Assembly: GCA_947626795.1 (NCBI GenBank)
Contig: CANQTH010000018.1
Span: 1 to 43,195 of the forward strand
Length of the DNA stretch: 43,195 nucleotides
Direction of reading: 5' to 3'
DNA from: an uncultured Lachnospiraceae bacterium
GTDB lineage: Bacteria > Bacillota > Clostridia > Lachnospirales > Lachnospiraceae
In this document: positions 15,107-23,978 of the stretch, in pieces
Numbering within the stretch: the first letter of the stretch is position 1
Layout of the letters: each line of letters starts with the position of its first letter
Program-made: the position numbers and the translations under genes
The notes under the pieces: generated by a model
What the model saw: the letters and a program-made list of their open reading frames with translations, nothing else
What the model was told of the DNA's origin: nothing
Database searches by the model: none

Positions 15107-17854
15107 TCATTTGGCGAATTTATAGCGGTTCTTTATCTTGCTTTGGATCTGGTACAATTTGTTCAAAGCGTCGATCGGGGTGACGTTCCCAAGATCCATT
15201 TCCTGCAGCTCCAATAAGATATCGTCGTCCGTCACCGTGTCGAACAGGGACATCTGCGCAAGCTCCATCTCGCCCGGCTTCTTCCGGCTTTTCTTCCGGC
15301 CGCCCGCTTCCATGACCACGGGGCCCGGCGCGTCTTTTTGGGATCCTGCGCCTTCCTGGGGCGCGTCCTTTTTGTGGCCTGCGCCCTCTTGGGACGCGTC
15401 CGTTCCGGGGATCCCGGCGATCTCATGGGCGCTCAGTTCCTCCGATATCGCTTTCGCGCGCTCGATCACGCTGTCCGGCACGCCCGCGAGCTTCGCCACC
15501 TGGATGCCGTAGCTCTTGTCCGCGCCGCCCGGCACGATCTTCCGCAGGAACACAATGTCCTCGCCCTTCTCTTTTACGGCGATGCAGTAATTGTTCACGT
15601 TGTCGAGCTTGCCTTCCAGCTCCGTAAGCTCGTGGTAATGCGTGGCGAAGAGCGTCTTCGCCCCCAAAAGGCCCGGGTCGCTGATATGCTCCACGACTGC
15701 CCAGGCGATGCTCAGCCCGTCGAACGTGCTGGTGCCGCGCCCGATCTCGTCCAGGACAAGCAGGCTGTCCTTCGTCGCGTTCCGCAGGATGTTCGCGACT
15801 TCCGTCATCTCCACCATGAACGTGCTTTGCCCGCTCGCAAGGTCGTCCGACGCTCCTACGCGCGTGAAGATCCGGTCCACGATCCCTACCTTCGCGCGTT
15901 CCGCCGGGACGAAGCAGCCGATCTGCGCCATCAGCACGATCAGGGCCGTCTGCCGCATATAGGTGGATTTCCCGGCCATGTTCGGCCCGGTGATGATCGA
16001 GATCCGCCGCTTCCCGTTGTCCAGATACGTGTCGTTCGCGATGAACATGTCGTTGGGGATCATCTGCTCCACGACCGGATGGCGTCCCGCCCTGATATCG
16101 ATCACGCCGTCCTCGTTGATGGCGGGCCTGCAGTAATGGTTCTGCTCCGCCACCAGCGCGAACGAGCAGAGGACGTCGGCCAGCGCGACGGCCTTGGCCG
16201 TTTTCTGGATCCGCGGGATCTTGTCGGCGATCTCATCGCGGATGTTCCGGAATACGTCGTATTCTAAGGCGACGAGCTTGTCCTCCGCGCCCAGGATGAT
16301 GTCCTCCAGCTCCTTTAGCTCCATCGTGATGTAACGTTCCGCGTTCGTGAGAGTCTGCTTCCTTGTATAATAATCCGGCACCATGTTCTGATAAGATTTC
16401 GTCACTTCGAGGTAATAGCCGAACACCTTATTGTACCGGATGCGCAGGTTCTTGATCCCGGTCTTTTCCCGTTCCTTCGCCTCCAGCTCCATGATCCAGG
16501 TCTTGCCCTCGGTCTTTGCCCTGCGCAGGCTGTCGATCTCATCGTCGTACCCATCCTTTATCATGCCGCCGTCCCGGATGGAGATCGGCGGGTCGTCGAG
16601 GATCGACGCCTCGATCAGGCTGCAGATGTCCTCTAAGCTGTCGATGTCCGCCCAGATCTCCCGTAACAAGGGCACGTCAAATTCCTTCAGCAGGCCGCGG
16701 ATGAACGGGAGCATCTTTAAGGAGCTTTTAAAGGCGATCAGATCCCTGGGATTCGCCGTCTGGTACGTGACCCGCCCGATCAGCCGTTCCAGGTCGTAGA
16801 TGGGATTTAAGTATTCCCGGATCTCCTCCCTGGCCAGGGCGCCAACGTGCAAGGCCTCCACCGCGTCTAATCGTTTCTCGATCTCCTCCCGGTCGATCAG
16901 GGGCTGCTCCACGAAGCCGCGCAGCATCCGCGCCCCCATCGCCGTCTTCGTCTTGTCCAGCACCCAGAGCAGGGAGCCGCGCTTCTGCTTTTCCCGCAGC
17001 GTCTCCACCAGCTCCAAGTTCCGCCTGGTCGCGCTGTCTAATACCATATATTTGCCCGTCAGGTAAAACTGCAGGGACGTCATATGGGAAAGGTTGTTTT
17101 TCTGCGTCTCGTAAAGGTATTTTAGCAACGCCCCCGCCGCGACCGTTCCGTTCCGGTAATCCCCGATCCCCAGTCCCTGCAGGCTTGACACCTTAAAATG
17201 GCTTAAAAGCGTATTTTCGGCGGTCGCATAGTCAAAATACCAGGAATCCAGCGGATAGACCGCGATCCCGAGCCGTCTCTTTAACTCGTCAAATTCCAGT
17301 CCGCTCCCGTACAGCGTATCGTTGCATACCATCTCGGAAGGGGAAAATTTGTAGATCTCGTCTAAAAGCTTCGCCTCCCCCTCCACTTCCGTCATGTAGT
17401 AATCCCCCGTCGTGACGTCCGCGACGGACACGCCGTACGTCTGCCCCTCGAAAGCCGCGACGCAGATGATATAATTGTTCTTCGTCTCGTCCAGAGCCTG
17501 CGTGTCCAAGTTCGTCCCCGGCGTGACGATGCGCACCACTTCCCGCTTTACCAGGCCTTTCGCCATCTTGGGGTCTTCCACCTGCTCGCAGATCGCCACC
17601 TTATAGCCTTTTGCCACCAGTTTGTTCAAGTAGCCCTCCGCGGAATGGTAAGGCACGCCGCACATGGGCGCGCGCTCCTCCTGCCCGCAGCTCTTCCCGG
17701 TCAGCGTGATCTCCAGCTCCTTTGAGGCCGTCAAGGCGTCCTCAAAGAACATTTCGTAAAAATCCCCCAAACGGTAAAACAGGATGCAGTCCGGATAATC
17801 CTGTTTCGTTTCTATGTATTGCTGCATCATTGGCGTGTAGCCTGACGCTGCCAT
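15107..17854 (-). CDS. mutS: DNA mismatch recognition ATPase MutS
   Basis: MutS binds mismatches and small loops and recruits MutL. The mismatch-binding F-x-E motif is F32-Y-E34. The ABC-type ATPase domain has the Walker A motif GPNMAGKST near 620, followed by the STFMVEM and LDEIGRGTSTFDG motifs and a conserved ATHYHEL. The C-terminal clamp region carries an added Ala/Gln/Glu/Gly stretch with three 11-residue repeats before the usual helix-turn-helix end. The frame is open upstream for 47 more codons, but AAAGGAGG 8 bases before ATG 17852-17854 fixes the start and gives 915 residues; the upstream extension is only the translated intergenic repeat. It probably belongs to the long CNNM-to-miaA operon. 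Confidence 0.97.
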   Translation of the reverse strand: MAASGYTPMMQQYIETKQDYPDCILFYRLGDFYEMFFEDALTASKELEITLTGKSCGQEERAPMCGVPYHSAEGYLNKLVAKGYKVAICEQVEDPKMAKGLVKREVVRIVTPGTNLDTQALDETKNNYIICVAAFEGQTYGVSVADVTTGDYYMTEVEGEAKLLDEIYKFSPSEMVCNDTLYGSGLEFDELKRRLGIAVYPLDSWYFDYATAENTLLSHFKVSSLQGLGIGDYRNGTVAAGALLKYLYETQKNNLSHMTSLQFYLTGKYMVLDSATRRNLELVETLREKQKRGSLLWVLDKTKTAMGARMLRGFVEQPLIDREEIEKRLDAVEALHVGALAREEIREYLNPIYDLERLIGRVTYQTANPRDLIAFKSSLKMLPFIRGLLKEFDVPLLREIWADIDSLEDICSLIEASILDDPPISIRDGGMIKDGYDDEIDSLRRAKTEGKTWIMELEAKEREKTGIKNLRIRYNKVFGYYLEVTKSYQNMVPDYYTRKQTLTNAERYITMELKELEDIILGAEDKLVALEYDVFRNIRDEIADKIPRIQKTAKAVALADVLCSFALVAEQNHYCRPAINEDGVIDIRAGRHPVVEQMIPNDMFIANDTYLDNGKRRISIITGPNMAGKSTYMRQTALIVLMAQIGCFVPAERAKVGIVDRIFTRVGASDDLASGQSTFMVEMTEVANILRNATKDSLLVLDEIGRGTSTFDGLSIAWAVVEHISDPGLLGAKTLFATHYHELTELEGKLDNVNNYCIAVKEKGEDIVFLRKIVPGGADKSYGIQVAKLAGVPDSVIERAKAISEELSAHEIAGIPGTDASQEGAGHKKDAPQEGAGSQKDAPGPVVMEAGGRKKSRKKPGEMELAQMSLFDTVTDDDILLELQEMDLGNVTPIDALNKLYQIQSKIKNRYKFAK
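15328..15426. repeat. 33-bp in-frame tandem repeat near the mutS 3' end
   Basis: Three units with a 33-bp period start near 15328, 15361 and 15394 (each with a GCGCGTC-like start). They encode 11-residue units of the form DAxQEGAGxxK in the region between the MutS core and its C-terminal helix-turn-helix. Confidence 0.8.
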
Positions 17855-17885
17855 AAACGTTCCCTCCTTTCCCCGCGGGGCCGAT

Positions 17886-18042
17886 CCCTCGCGGCTTCGG
17901 TACTTCCTGGCGGCCTGTTTTCCGCCGCCTTCCCCAATCCCGGGCCCTCGCAGCTTCGTACTTCCTGGCGGCCTGTTTCCCGCCGCCTTTCCCAATCCCG
18001 GGACGTCGGTCTTATCCCTCGCGGCTTCGGTATTTTCTGGCG
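17886..18042. repeat. 59-bp tandem repeat between the COG2509 gene and mutS
   Basis: Copy A (17886-17944, 59 bases) and copy B (17945-18002, 58 bases) differ at only a few positions. A third, truncated copy (18016-18042) is the last 27 bases of the neighbouring oxidoreductase gene, encoding its final KYRSREG. Each full copy holds an inverted repeat: on the minus strand GGCGGC and GCCGCC separated by nine bases. The array fills most of the gap up to the mutS ribosome-binding site. It looks like a tandem duplication seeded by the 3' end of the upstream gene. Confidence 0.85.
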
Positions 18043-19622
18043 ATCGCCTCCGCGACCTTCATCCCGTCCATGGCCGCGGACAAGATGCCTCCGGCGTATC
18101 CCGCCCCCTCGCCGCACGGGTATACCCCTTTTTTGCTGCTCTCGAAAAATTCATCCCGCGGGATCCGAACCGGGGAGGACGTCCGGCTCTCGACGCCGGA
18201 CAAGATGGCGTCCTTCCGGTCGAACCCGCGGATTTTTTTGGAAAATTCATGCATCCCCGCGCAGAAGGAATCCCGGATCTCCGTTGAAAATAATTCATGC
18301 AGCGCGCCAAACGCGCTCTGCCCCTTCACTGCGGAGGGGAATCCGCCGTATCGGGCCGTCGCCCTGCCGTTCTCAAAATCCCCGAAAAGCTGCTGCGGGA
18401 TCTTCCCGTTCCCGAGCCGGTACGCCTTTTCTTCCAGCCTCCTTTGGAACGCCACGCCGCTTAACGGGCCGGACGCCCCGAAATCCTCCGGCGACACGGT
18501 CACGATGATGGCGCTGTTCGCATTCGCCCCATCCCGCCCGCTGTAGCTCATGCCGTTGACGGCAAGCCGCCCGGCCTCCGAGGAGGCGTCGACGACGTAT
18601 CCGCCCGGACACATACAGAACGAATACACGCCCCTGCCGTTCCCAAGATTGGCCGTCAGCTTATAAGACGCCGCCGGGAGCTTTCGCGCCGCGTCCGCCC
18701 CGTACTGCGCCTCATTGACCGCCGCCTGCGGATGCTCCACGCGCAGCCCGACGGCGAACGGCTTCGCTTCCATCCAGAATCCTTCCTCCAAGAGCATCTG
18801 GAAGGTGTCCCGCGCGCTATGCCCGATCGCTAACACGGCAAGTTCCGTCTCCAGGACCGCGCGTTCCCCGGTCGCCAGATCCCGGCAGGCCAGCGCCTCC
18901 AGACTCCCGCCGGAGAAGCGCATCTTTTCCACGCAGGTCCCGAAGCGGTACGTGCCGCCCCATTCCTCGATCTGCCTGCGCATATCCGCGACGACCCGTT
19001 TTAAGACGTCCGTTCCGATGTGCGGCTTGCCCTGATAGCCGATCGCCTCCGGCGCGCCGTGGCGGATCAAGATCTCCAGCGCTTTTCGGTTCCTGCCCTT
19101 CGCGTCCTTGACCAGCGTGTTCAGCTTCCCGTCGGAAAAGGCCCCGGCCCCGCCTTCGCCAAACTGGACGTTGGAGCCTGGATCCAGCTTTCCTCCGGCC
19201 CAAAAGCGGGCGACGTCCTCTGTGCGCTCCTCCACGGGCTTCCCGCGTTCGACCACGATGGGCGCGTACCCGTGTTCCGCCAGAAGATAGGCGCAGAACA
19301 GCCCGGCCGGCCCCGCCCCGATGACGACCGGGGGATGGCGCAGCTTTGCCTCCCCTTCCGGCGGGAACTGGTACGGGACGTCTTTTGCCAGGGAAACGTG
19401 TCCGCCTCTGGCGCGCCTTAATACGGCCGCCTCCTGCCTTACCTCCACGTCCACCGTGTAGACGAATGCGATCCGGTCCTTTTTCCTTGCGTCAATGGAC
19501 TCTTTCCGGATGCGGTATCCTAAGATCTCGCCGCTTTTTACCCGCAAAGTCCCGGCGATCTTCCCCAAAAGGTCTTCTTTCGTATGGGAAATGGGAAGTT
19601 TTAGCTGTTCAATCCTGATCAT
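18012..19622 (-). CDS. FAD-dependent dehydrogenase, COG2509-type, function unknown
   Basis: Flavoprotein with an N-terminal domain of about 90 residues and then a dinucleotide-binding fold: GAGPAGLFCAYLLAEHG, followed by VVERG, typical of FAD binding. Other conserved pieces are FGEGGAGAFSDGKL, IGHSARDT, CMCPGGYVVDASSE and, near the end, PCGEGAGYAGGI. This matches the widespread but uncharacterised FAD-dependent dehydrogenases of COG2509; the substrate is unknown. GGAG stands 6 bases before ATG 19620-19622, giving 536 residues; the frame's 69-codon upstream extension runs through the neighbouring gene and is not used. It overlaps the preceding flavoprotein gene by 14 bases, so two flavoproteins are coupled. 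Confidence 0.88.
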   Translation of the reverse strand: MIRIEQLKLPISHTKEDLLGKIAGTLRVKSGEILGYRIRKESIDARKKDRIAFVYTVDVEVRQEAAVLRRARGGHVSLAKDVPYQFPPEGEAKLRHPPVVIGAGPAGLFCAYLLAEHGYAPIVVERGKPVEERTEDVARFWAGGKLDPGSNVQFGEGGAGAFSDGKLNTLVKDAKGRNRKALEILIRHGAPEAIGYQGKPHIGTDVLKRVVADMRRQIEEWGGTYRFGTCVEKMRFSGGSLEALACRDLATGERAVLETELAVLAIGHSARDTFQMLLEEGFWMEAKPFAVGLRVEHPQAAVNEAQYGADAARKLPAASYKLTANLGNGRGVYSFCMCPGGYVVDASSEAGRLAVNGMSYSGRDGANANSAIIVTVSPEDFGASGPLSGVAFQRRLEEKAYRLGNGKIPQQLFGDFENGRATARYGGFPSAVKGQSAFGALHELFSTEIRDSFCAGMHEFSKKIRGFDRKDAILSGVESRTSSPVRIPRDEFFESSKKGVYPCGEGAGYAGGILSAAMDGMKVAEAIARKYRSREG

Positions 19623-20871
19623 GTTCCTCTCCTTTTTTGCCGCCTGCGGCGGAGTCCCCGGCCACCCAGCCGCTGGACCAGGCCCACTGCAGGTTGTACC
19701 CGCCGCACATCCCGTCGATGTCCACGACCTCGCCCGCAAAATAAAGCCCTGGCACGAGGCGCGACTCCATCGTTTCCGGGAAGATCTCCTCTGTATCGAC
19801 GCCCCCGGCCGTCGCCTGGGCGCTGTCAAATCCTTTCGTTCCGATGATGTCCACCGTCAGTTGCCGCGCCTTGCGCGCAAGGGCGGCGCATTCTTTCTTA
19901 GAGCAGCGCGCGGCCGGCTTTTCGCAGGGGACGCCGCTTTCTGACAGCAGCACGCGGCCCAGTTTCTTGGGGAAAAGCCCCGTTAAGGCCTCTTCCGCGG
20001 TCTTCCCGTCCCCGTGGGCGGAGAACCGCCGCCAGATCCGCTCGTTTGCCTGCTCTGCCGTCCATTCCGGCAGGAAGTTGAGCCGGACAGCGACCTGCTC
20101 CCCGCGCGCAAGGGCGTACGAGGCATAGCGGCTGACCTGGAAGACGGGGATCCCGGACACGCCGAACGCCGTGAGCTGAAGTTCCCCAAGATCTTCCGCG
20201 ATCTTCTCCTTTCCGACATAAAGTTCCACGCCGCATTCTGCACGGATTCCTGCAATTTCTTTCAAAAATGACTGTTTTCCCTGCAATTGTACAAGGGCAG
20301 GCACAAGATCTGTCAATTTATGTCCGAATTTCTCTATATATCGATTTCCGCTCCCGTCGCTCCCCGTCTTCTTCGCCGCCTTCCCGCCTGTGGCGAGGAT
20401 GCAGGATCTCCCCTCAAAGATCCCCTGCTTCGTATGGAAAAAGAAGGAGTTACCTTTCTTTTGGATGGAGCGGATCCCGATCTCATACAAGATCTCAACC
20501 CCGAGCCTCCGGCATTCCATCAGCAAAACCTCCACGACGGAAGAAGCCTGCCCGCTGGCCGGATAATAGCAGCCGCCGCGCTTTTCTACGGGCTGCACCC
20601 CCAGCCTCTCAAAAAAGCGCAGCGTCTCCGCAAGCCCGAACCGCGCAAAGACAGGCAATACAAAGGCAGGGTTCTTGCCACGGTAATATGCAATGCCCTG
20701 CTTTTTGTTCGTAAAATTACATTTTCCATTTCCGGTAGCCAGGATTTTTTTCCCTGCCTGCCCCATGTGTTCCAAGATCAGGACGCGGGCGCCTCTCTGC
20801 GCCGCCCGAACCGCTGCGGTCAGGCCCGCCGCGCCAGCCCCTGCAACAATGACATCATACGTTCTGCCCAT
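19609..20871 (-). CDS. NAD(P)/FAD-dependent oxidoreductase, HI0933/BaiN-like
   Basis: The 420-residue protein begins with the FAD-binding GAGAAGL motif (11-17), then LEHMGQAGKKILATGNGKCN, the signature of the HI0933-like flavoprotein family, and ends with the second FAD motif GLYFAGEVVDIDG.CGGYNLQWA. Members are often annotated BaiN or 'aminoacetone oxidase family', but the physiological substrate is generally unproven, so I give no symbol. There is no strong ribosome-binding site before the ATG, which lies 15 bases after the stop of the upstream membrane protein; coupling to that gene is plausible. Confidence 0.88.
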   Translation of the reverse strand: MGRTYDVIVAGAGAAGLTAAVRAAQRGARVLILEHMGQAGKKILATGNGKCNFTNKKQGIAYYRGKNPAFVLPVFARFGLAETLRFFERLGVQPVEKRGGCYYPASGQASSVVEVLLMECRRLGVEILYEIGIRSIQKKGNSFFFHTKQGIFEGRSCILATGGKAAKKTGSDGSGNRYIEKFGHKLTDLVPALVQLQGKQSFLKEIAGIRAECGVELYVGKEKIAEDLGELQLTAFGVSGIPVFQVSRYASYALARGEQVAVRLNFLPEWTAEQANERIWRRFSAHGDGKTAEEALTGLFPKKLGRVLLSESGVPCEKPAARCSKKECAALARKARQLTVDIIGTKGFDSAQATAGGVDTEEIFPETMESRLVPGLYFAGEVVDIDGMCGGYNLQWAWSSGWVAGDSAAGGKKGEEHDQD

Positions 20872-20886
20872 AGTCTTATTCTAACG

Positions 20887-21297
20887 CTAGCTTGAGTAAT
20901 TTTCCAAAAAACTGTAAAGTTCCTCTTCGCCTTTTATGAATTTCCCCTCCGCGATCTCCCGCTGCAATTCCTCCGGGAGACGTTCGAGCGGTATTCCAGT
21001 GGCCGAAAAATATGTCTCGCGGTCGGCAAGGTAGACCGTCACATACCCGTCCTCCGCCAACAGCACGTAGGCGTACGGCTCTACCATCTGGATGCTCTCC
21101 GCAGCCTCTTCCCGCGCCGGGCCTTCTTCCGCCTGCTGCGCGCGAAATTCCTCATTCTGCTCTTTTAATAACGCGATCCGCTCCTCATACGCCTGCCACC
21201 GCTTTTGCGTCCCGGCGAAAAATCCGGCAACAGCCCCAAGCGCAAGGGCTGCCAGGACGCCTGAAAGGAACAGGCGGATACTACATCTTCTTCTCAT
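20887..21297 (-). CDS. Single-pass membrane protein with BofC C-terminal-like domain
   Basis: The 136-residue protein has a membrane helix at about 9-28, a short coiled coil rich in Glu, Gln and Lys (about 32-60) and an extracytoplasmic C-terminal domain (about 75-136). The pattern there, YVLLAEDGYVTVYLAD followed by ATGIPLERLPEELQREI and EEELYSFLENY, resembles the C-terminal half of the forespore protein BofC. The N-terminal BofC half is missing, so a link to sporulation signalling is only suggested. AAAAAGGAG precedes the ATG by 7 bases. It lies between the yebC-family gene and the BaiN-like gene. Confidence 0.75.
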   Translation of the reverse strand: MRRRCSIRLFLSGVLAALALGAVAGFFAGTQKRWQAYEERIALLKEQNEEFRAQQAEEGPAREEAAESIQMVEPYAYVLLAEDGYVTVYLADRETYFSATGIPLERLPEELQREIAEGKFIKGEEELYSFLENYSS

Positions 21298-21357
21298 CTC
21301 AAACTCCTTTTTATGTAGTATCTGCCATTTCCCCGGTTTTATTCAGGAAAGTTCCAT

Positions 21358-22092
21358 TTATTCTATGTTGGAGCAATTGTGGTAGACTGCCTGGACGTCG
21401 TCGTCCTCGTCCAGAAGGTCTAACGTCCGCTGCAGGTTCTTGAGGGCCGTCTCGTCCGAAAGCTCCACAAAATTCTGCGGGATCATCGTCACCTCGGCGG
21501 ACGCCATGGCGATCCCCTCTTCCTCCAGCTTCTGGCGCACCTCGCTGAACGCGTCCGGATCCGTGACGATCTCGAAGCTGTCGTCCTCTTCCGAAAAATC
21601 CTCCGCGCCCGCGTCTAAGGCCAGCATCATCAGATCGTCCGCTTCCATCTCGCATTCTTCCCGGTCAATGATGATCTGCCCTTTTTTGTCGAACATATAG
21701 GACACGCACCCCTGCGCGCCGATGTTGCCGCTTCCTTTTGTAAACGCGCTCCTGACGTTCGCAGCCGTCCGGTTCTTATTGTCCGTGAGCGCGTCCACGA
21801 TGATCGCCGTCCCGTTCGGCCCGTATCCCTCGTAAGTCACGGATTCGTAATTGACGGATCCAGCGTCCCCGGCCGCCTTCTTGATCCCGCGGTCGATGGT
21901 GTCGTTGGGCATATTGTTCGCCTTCGCCTTCGCGATGACGTCGCGCAGCCTGCTGTTATTCGCCGGATCCGCGCCGCCTTCCTTCACCGCGACGGCAAGC
22001 TCCCTGCCGATGATCGTGAATATTTTCCCTTTTGCCGCGTCATTCTTCTCTTTCTTGTGCTTGATGTTGGCAAATTTAGAATGTCCTGACAT
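21358..22092 (-). CDS. YebC/PmpR family protein
   Basis: The 244-residue protein opens with MSGHSKFANIKHKK, the family's hallmark N-terminus (usually W where F7 stands), and continues with the conserved ADPANNSRLRD and GYGPNGTAIIVD..TDN.NRT..NVRS.F segments. The family was described as transcriptional regulators, and more recent work places members at the ribosome, helping elongation through proline-rich stretches. Which applies here cannot be read from sequence. Located between the CNNM gene (55-base gap) and the BofC-like gene. GGAAGAGGG lies shortly before the ATG. Confidence 0.93.
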   Translation of the reverse strand: MSGHSKFANIKHKKEKNDAAKGKIFTIIGRELAVAVKEGGADPANNSRLRDVIAKAKANNMPNDTIDRGIKKAAGDAGSVNYESVTYEGYGPNGTAIIVDALTDNKNRTAANVRSAFTKGSGNIGAQGCVSYMFDKKGQIIIDREECEMEADDLMMLALDAGAEDFSEEDDSFEIVTDPDAFSEVRQKLEEEGIAMASAEVTMIPQNFVELSDETALKNLQRTLDLLDEDDDVQAVYHNCSNIE

Positions 22093-22147
22093 ATTGTTCC
22101 CTCTTCCCTTCCTGTCTTTTCCTATGGTTTCCTGCGAAGCTGGGCGC

Positions 22148-23515
22148 TCATGCCCCGGCGGCCTCCTCTTCCTTTGGCGCCCCGTCTTCCGGCGGCTCCT
22201 CCGCCGCCTTCGTCACCCGCACCGTGTGGATGGTCTTGTCCCGCACGGAAAGCACATGGAAATGCCATCCGTCCGCATCCAGCTCAAACTGCTCCTGCTC
22301 CCCGGGGATCTTCCCGATCAGGGAGATCAGGTAGCCGTTCAGCGTCTCATATTCCGTATCCTTCGGCGTGATCTGCAAAATCTCGCAGACGTCGTCGAAC
22401 GGCGCAAGCCCGCGCATGAGGTATCCCCCGTCTTCCTGCCGGGAGATCATCGTCTCTTCCTTGTCATACTCGTCAAAGATATTCCCGACGATTTCTTCCA
22501 GGATGTCCTCCATCGCGACGATCCCCGCCGTCTGCCCATATTCGTCCACAACGATGGCGATATGGTTCTTCTGGGACTGCATCATCTTGAACAGGTCGTT
22601 GATGTTGCGCGTCTCCGGGATGAAGACCGCCTCCCGCACCAGGCCGGGGATATCCTCCACCGCCCAGTCTAAGTACGTCCCGTTCCTGCTCTCGATCATG
22701 ACATCCTTCATATGTATGATCCCGATGATGTTGTCGATGTCCTCTTTATATACCGGGAACCTGGAATTATTCCCCTGCAGGATAAATTCCAGCACATCCC
22801 TTAGCTGCGCCTTGCCGTCGATCGCCGCAACGTGCTTGCGGTGCGTCATGATGTCCTTCGCCTCTTTTTCATCGAACGCGAAGATGTTGTGGATCATTTC
22901 CGCCTCGCTTTCCAGAAGGACGCCCTGTTCATGCCCTTCCTTTACCATGGAAATGATCTCCTCTTCCGTCACGTCGTCGAAGCTCGCGTTCGGATCGACC
23001 CCGGTGAGCCTGACCGCCAGGTTGGAAAGCAGCTCCGCGAGCGCCGTGTAAGGCTTCAGCAGCCGGACGGCTCCCCGGACAGGCCCGGCCAGCGCGAACA
23101 GCCATGCCTCCGGTCGCCTCGCCGCGATCTTCTGCGGCGCGATGATCCCAAAAACCGCGAGCAGGAACACGCAGGCCAACATCGCAAGCACATAACACAA
23201 AGCCGCTAAGACCGGATCCGGGCTTTTGGGCAGGAGCGCGTTTATGAGCTGATTCCCCATCACGCGCGCCAAAGAGATCCCCAGGACGCAGTTTAAGAAC
23301 GTCGTCATGACCTGGATGGAATGCTTGGTCTTGTAGGGGGAATCCATGACGCCAAGCAGCCAGGAGGCGTGCTTGCTGCCCTCTTCTTCCCGTTTTCTCA
23401 CCTGATTCTCCGTGATCTCCTCAAGCGCGGCCAGGAAACCGTACAAGATCCCGTTCGCCGCCGCCAGGAAGACAAATATCGCCAGCCCTAAGAGAGGACT
23501 ATCACCATCATCCAT
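22148..23515 (-). CDS. CNNM/CorC-HlyC family membrane protein (hemolysin C-like)
   Basis: Four hydrophobic segments in the first 190 residues form the CNNM (DUF21) membrane domain. It is followed by a CBS pair (about 205-330, with IMTHRKHVAAID, RFPVYKEDIDNIIGIIHMKD and VVDEYGQTAGIVAMEDILEEI) and a C-terminal CorC-HlyC domain. Related proteins are implicated in Mg2+ efflux or homeostasis; 'hemolysin' is a historical name. AAAGGAG precedes ATG 23513-23515 by 9 bases, giving 455 residues; the upstream in-frame extension is inside the leader. A strong promoter (23599-23627) lies about 80 bases upstream. The last 30 residues are acidic and Pro/Ala-rich. Confidence 0.9.
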   Translation of the reverse strand: MDDGDSPLLGLAIFVFLAAANGILYGFLAALEEITENQVRKREEEGSKHASWLLGVMDSPYKTKHSIQVMTTFLNCVLGISLARVMGNQLINALLPKSPDPVLAALCYVLAMLACVFLLAVFGIIAPQKIAARRPEAWLFALAGPVRGAVRLLKPYTALAELLSNLAVRLTGVDPNASFDDVTEEEIISMVKEGHEQGVLLESEAEMIHNIFAFDEKEAKDIMTHRKHVAAIDGKAQLRDVLEFILQGNNSRFPVYKEDIDNIIGIIHMKDVMIESRNGTYLDWAVEDIPGLVREAVFIPETRNINDLFKMMQSQKNHIAIVVDEYGQTAGIVAMEDILEEIVGNIFDEYDKEETMISRQEDGGYLMRGLAPFDDVCEILQITPKDTEYETLNGYLISLIGKIPGEQEQFELDADGWHFHVLSVRDKTIHTVRVTKAAEEPPEDGAPKEEEAAGA

Positions 23516-23598
23516 TCTATTAACTCCTTTTTCCCTTTGTATTTTACGATGGCCATCCGGCCGGACGCCTGCCGCCAGCTTTCGCCGCAATCATTTGA

Positions 23599-23627
23599 AA
23601 TATACCATTTTAAGGCGGAATAGTCAA
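23599..23627 (-). promoter_or_regulatory. Strong sigma-A-like promoter of the CNNM gene and probably the long downstream operon
   Basis: On the minus strand TTGACT (23622-23627) and TATATT (23599-23604) are separated by exactly 17 bases; each box matches 5 of 6 consensus positions. The -35 box lies 4 bases past the toxin gene's stop codon. The expected leader is about 75 bases and contains a GC-rich palindromic stretch around CCGGCCGG. Confidence 0.8.
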
Positions 23628-23630
23628 GAT

Positions 23631-23978
23631 TTATGTATATAATTCCAAACTGATCTCCAGCGCCTTGTCTACTTTTCTCAAGATTTCCTGGTCCAAACGG
23701 CAGACTTTGTCCTTCAGCCGCTGTTTGTCGATCGTGCGGAGCTGCTCCAGCAAGACGACAGAATCCTTCACCAGGTCGTAGCGTTTCGCGTCCAGCTCCA
23801 CATGGGTAGGCAGCTTCGCCTTATTCATTTTCGACGTGATGGCCGCGCAGATGACCGTCGGGCTGTGCCGGTTCCCCACGTCGTTCTGTATGATCAGGAC
23901 CGGACGGACGCCTCCCTGCTCCGAGCCGACCACCGGGCGTAAGTCTGCATAATAAATGTCTCCTCTGCGAATCACCAT
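23631..23978 (-). CDS. ndoA: EndoA/MazF (PemK) family mRNA interferase, no antitoxin beside it
   Basis: Single-strand-specific endoribonuclease toxin. The 115-residue protein closely follows B. subtilis Endo[55 protein letters not shown] and LLEQ-RTIDK-RL are all kept, including the R and T positions known to act in catalysis (VRPV; AAIT). A GTG three codons upstream (23985-23987) is too close to GGAG; ATG 23976-23978 has a spacing of 10. It follows alr by 130 bases as in B. subtilis, but the antitoxin gene that sits between alr and ndoA there is absent. Confidence 0.93.
   Translation of the reverse strand: MVIRRGDIYYADLRPVVGSEQGGVRPVLIIQNDVGNRHSPTVICAAITSKMNKAKLPTHVELDAKRYDLVKDSVVLLEQLRTIDKQRLKDKVCRLDQEILRKVDKALEISLELYT

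Noticed and set aside
15338..16267. Plus-strand open frame opposite mutS (about 309 codons)
   Set aside because: His/Arg/Asp-rich antisense artefact of the mutS sequence without motif or RBS.
17855..17995. N-terminal 47-residue extension of MutS
   Set aside because: The stretch is the translated intergenic tandem repeat; a strong AAAGGAGG stands before the internal ATG that matches the family start.
19623..19829. 69-residue N-terminal extension of the COG2509 flavoprotein
   Set aside because: It is an out-of-frame reading of the neighbouring BaiN-like gene; the internal ATG has a good RBS and gives the family start.
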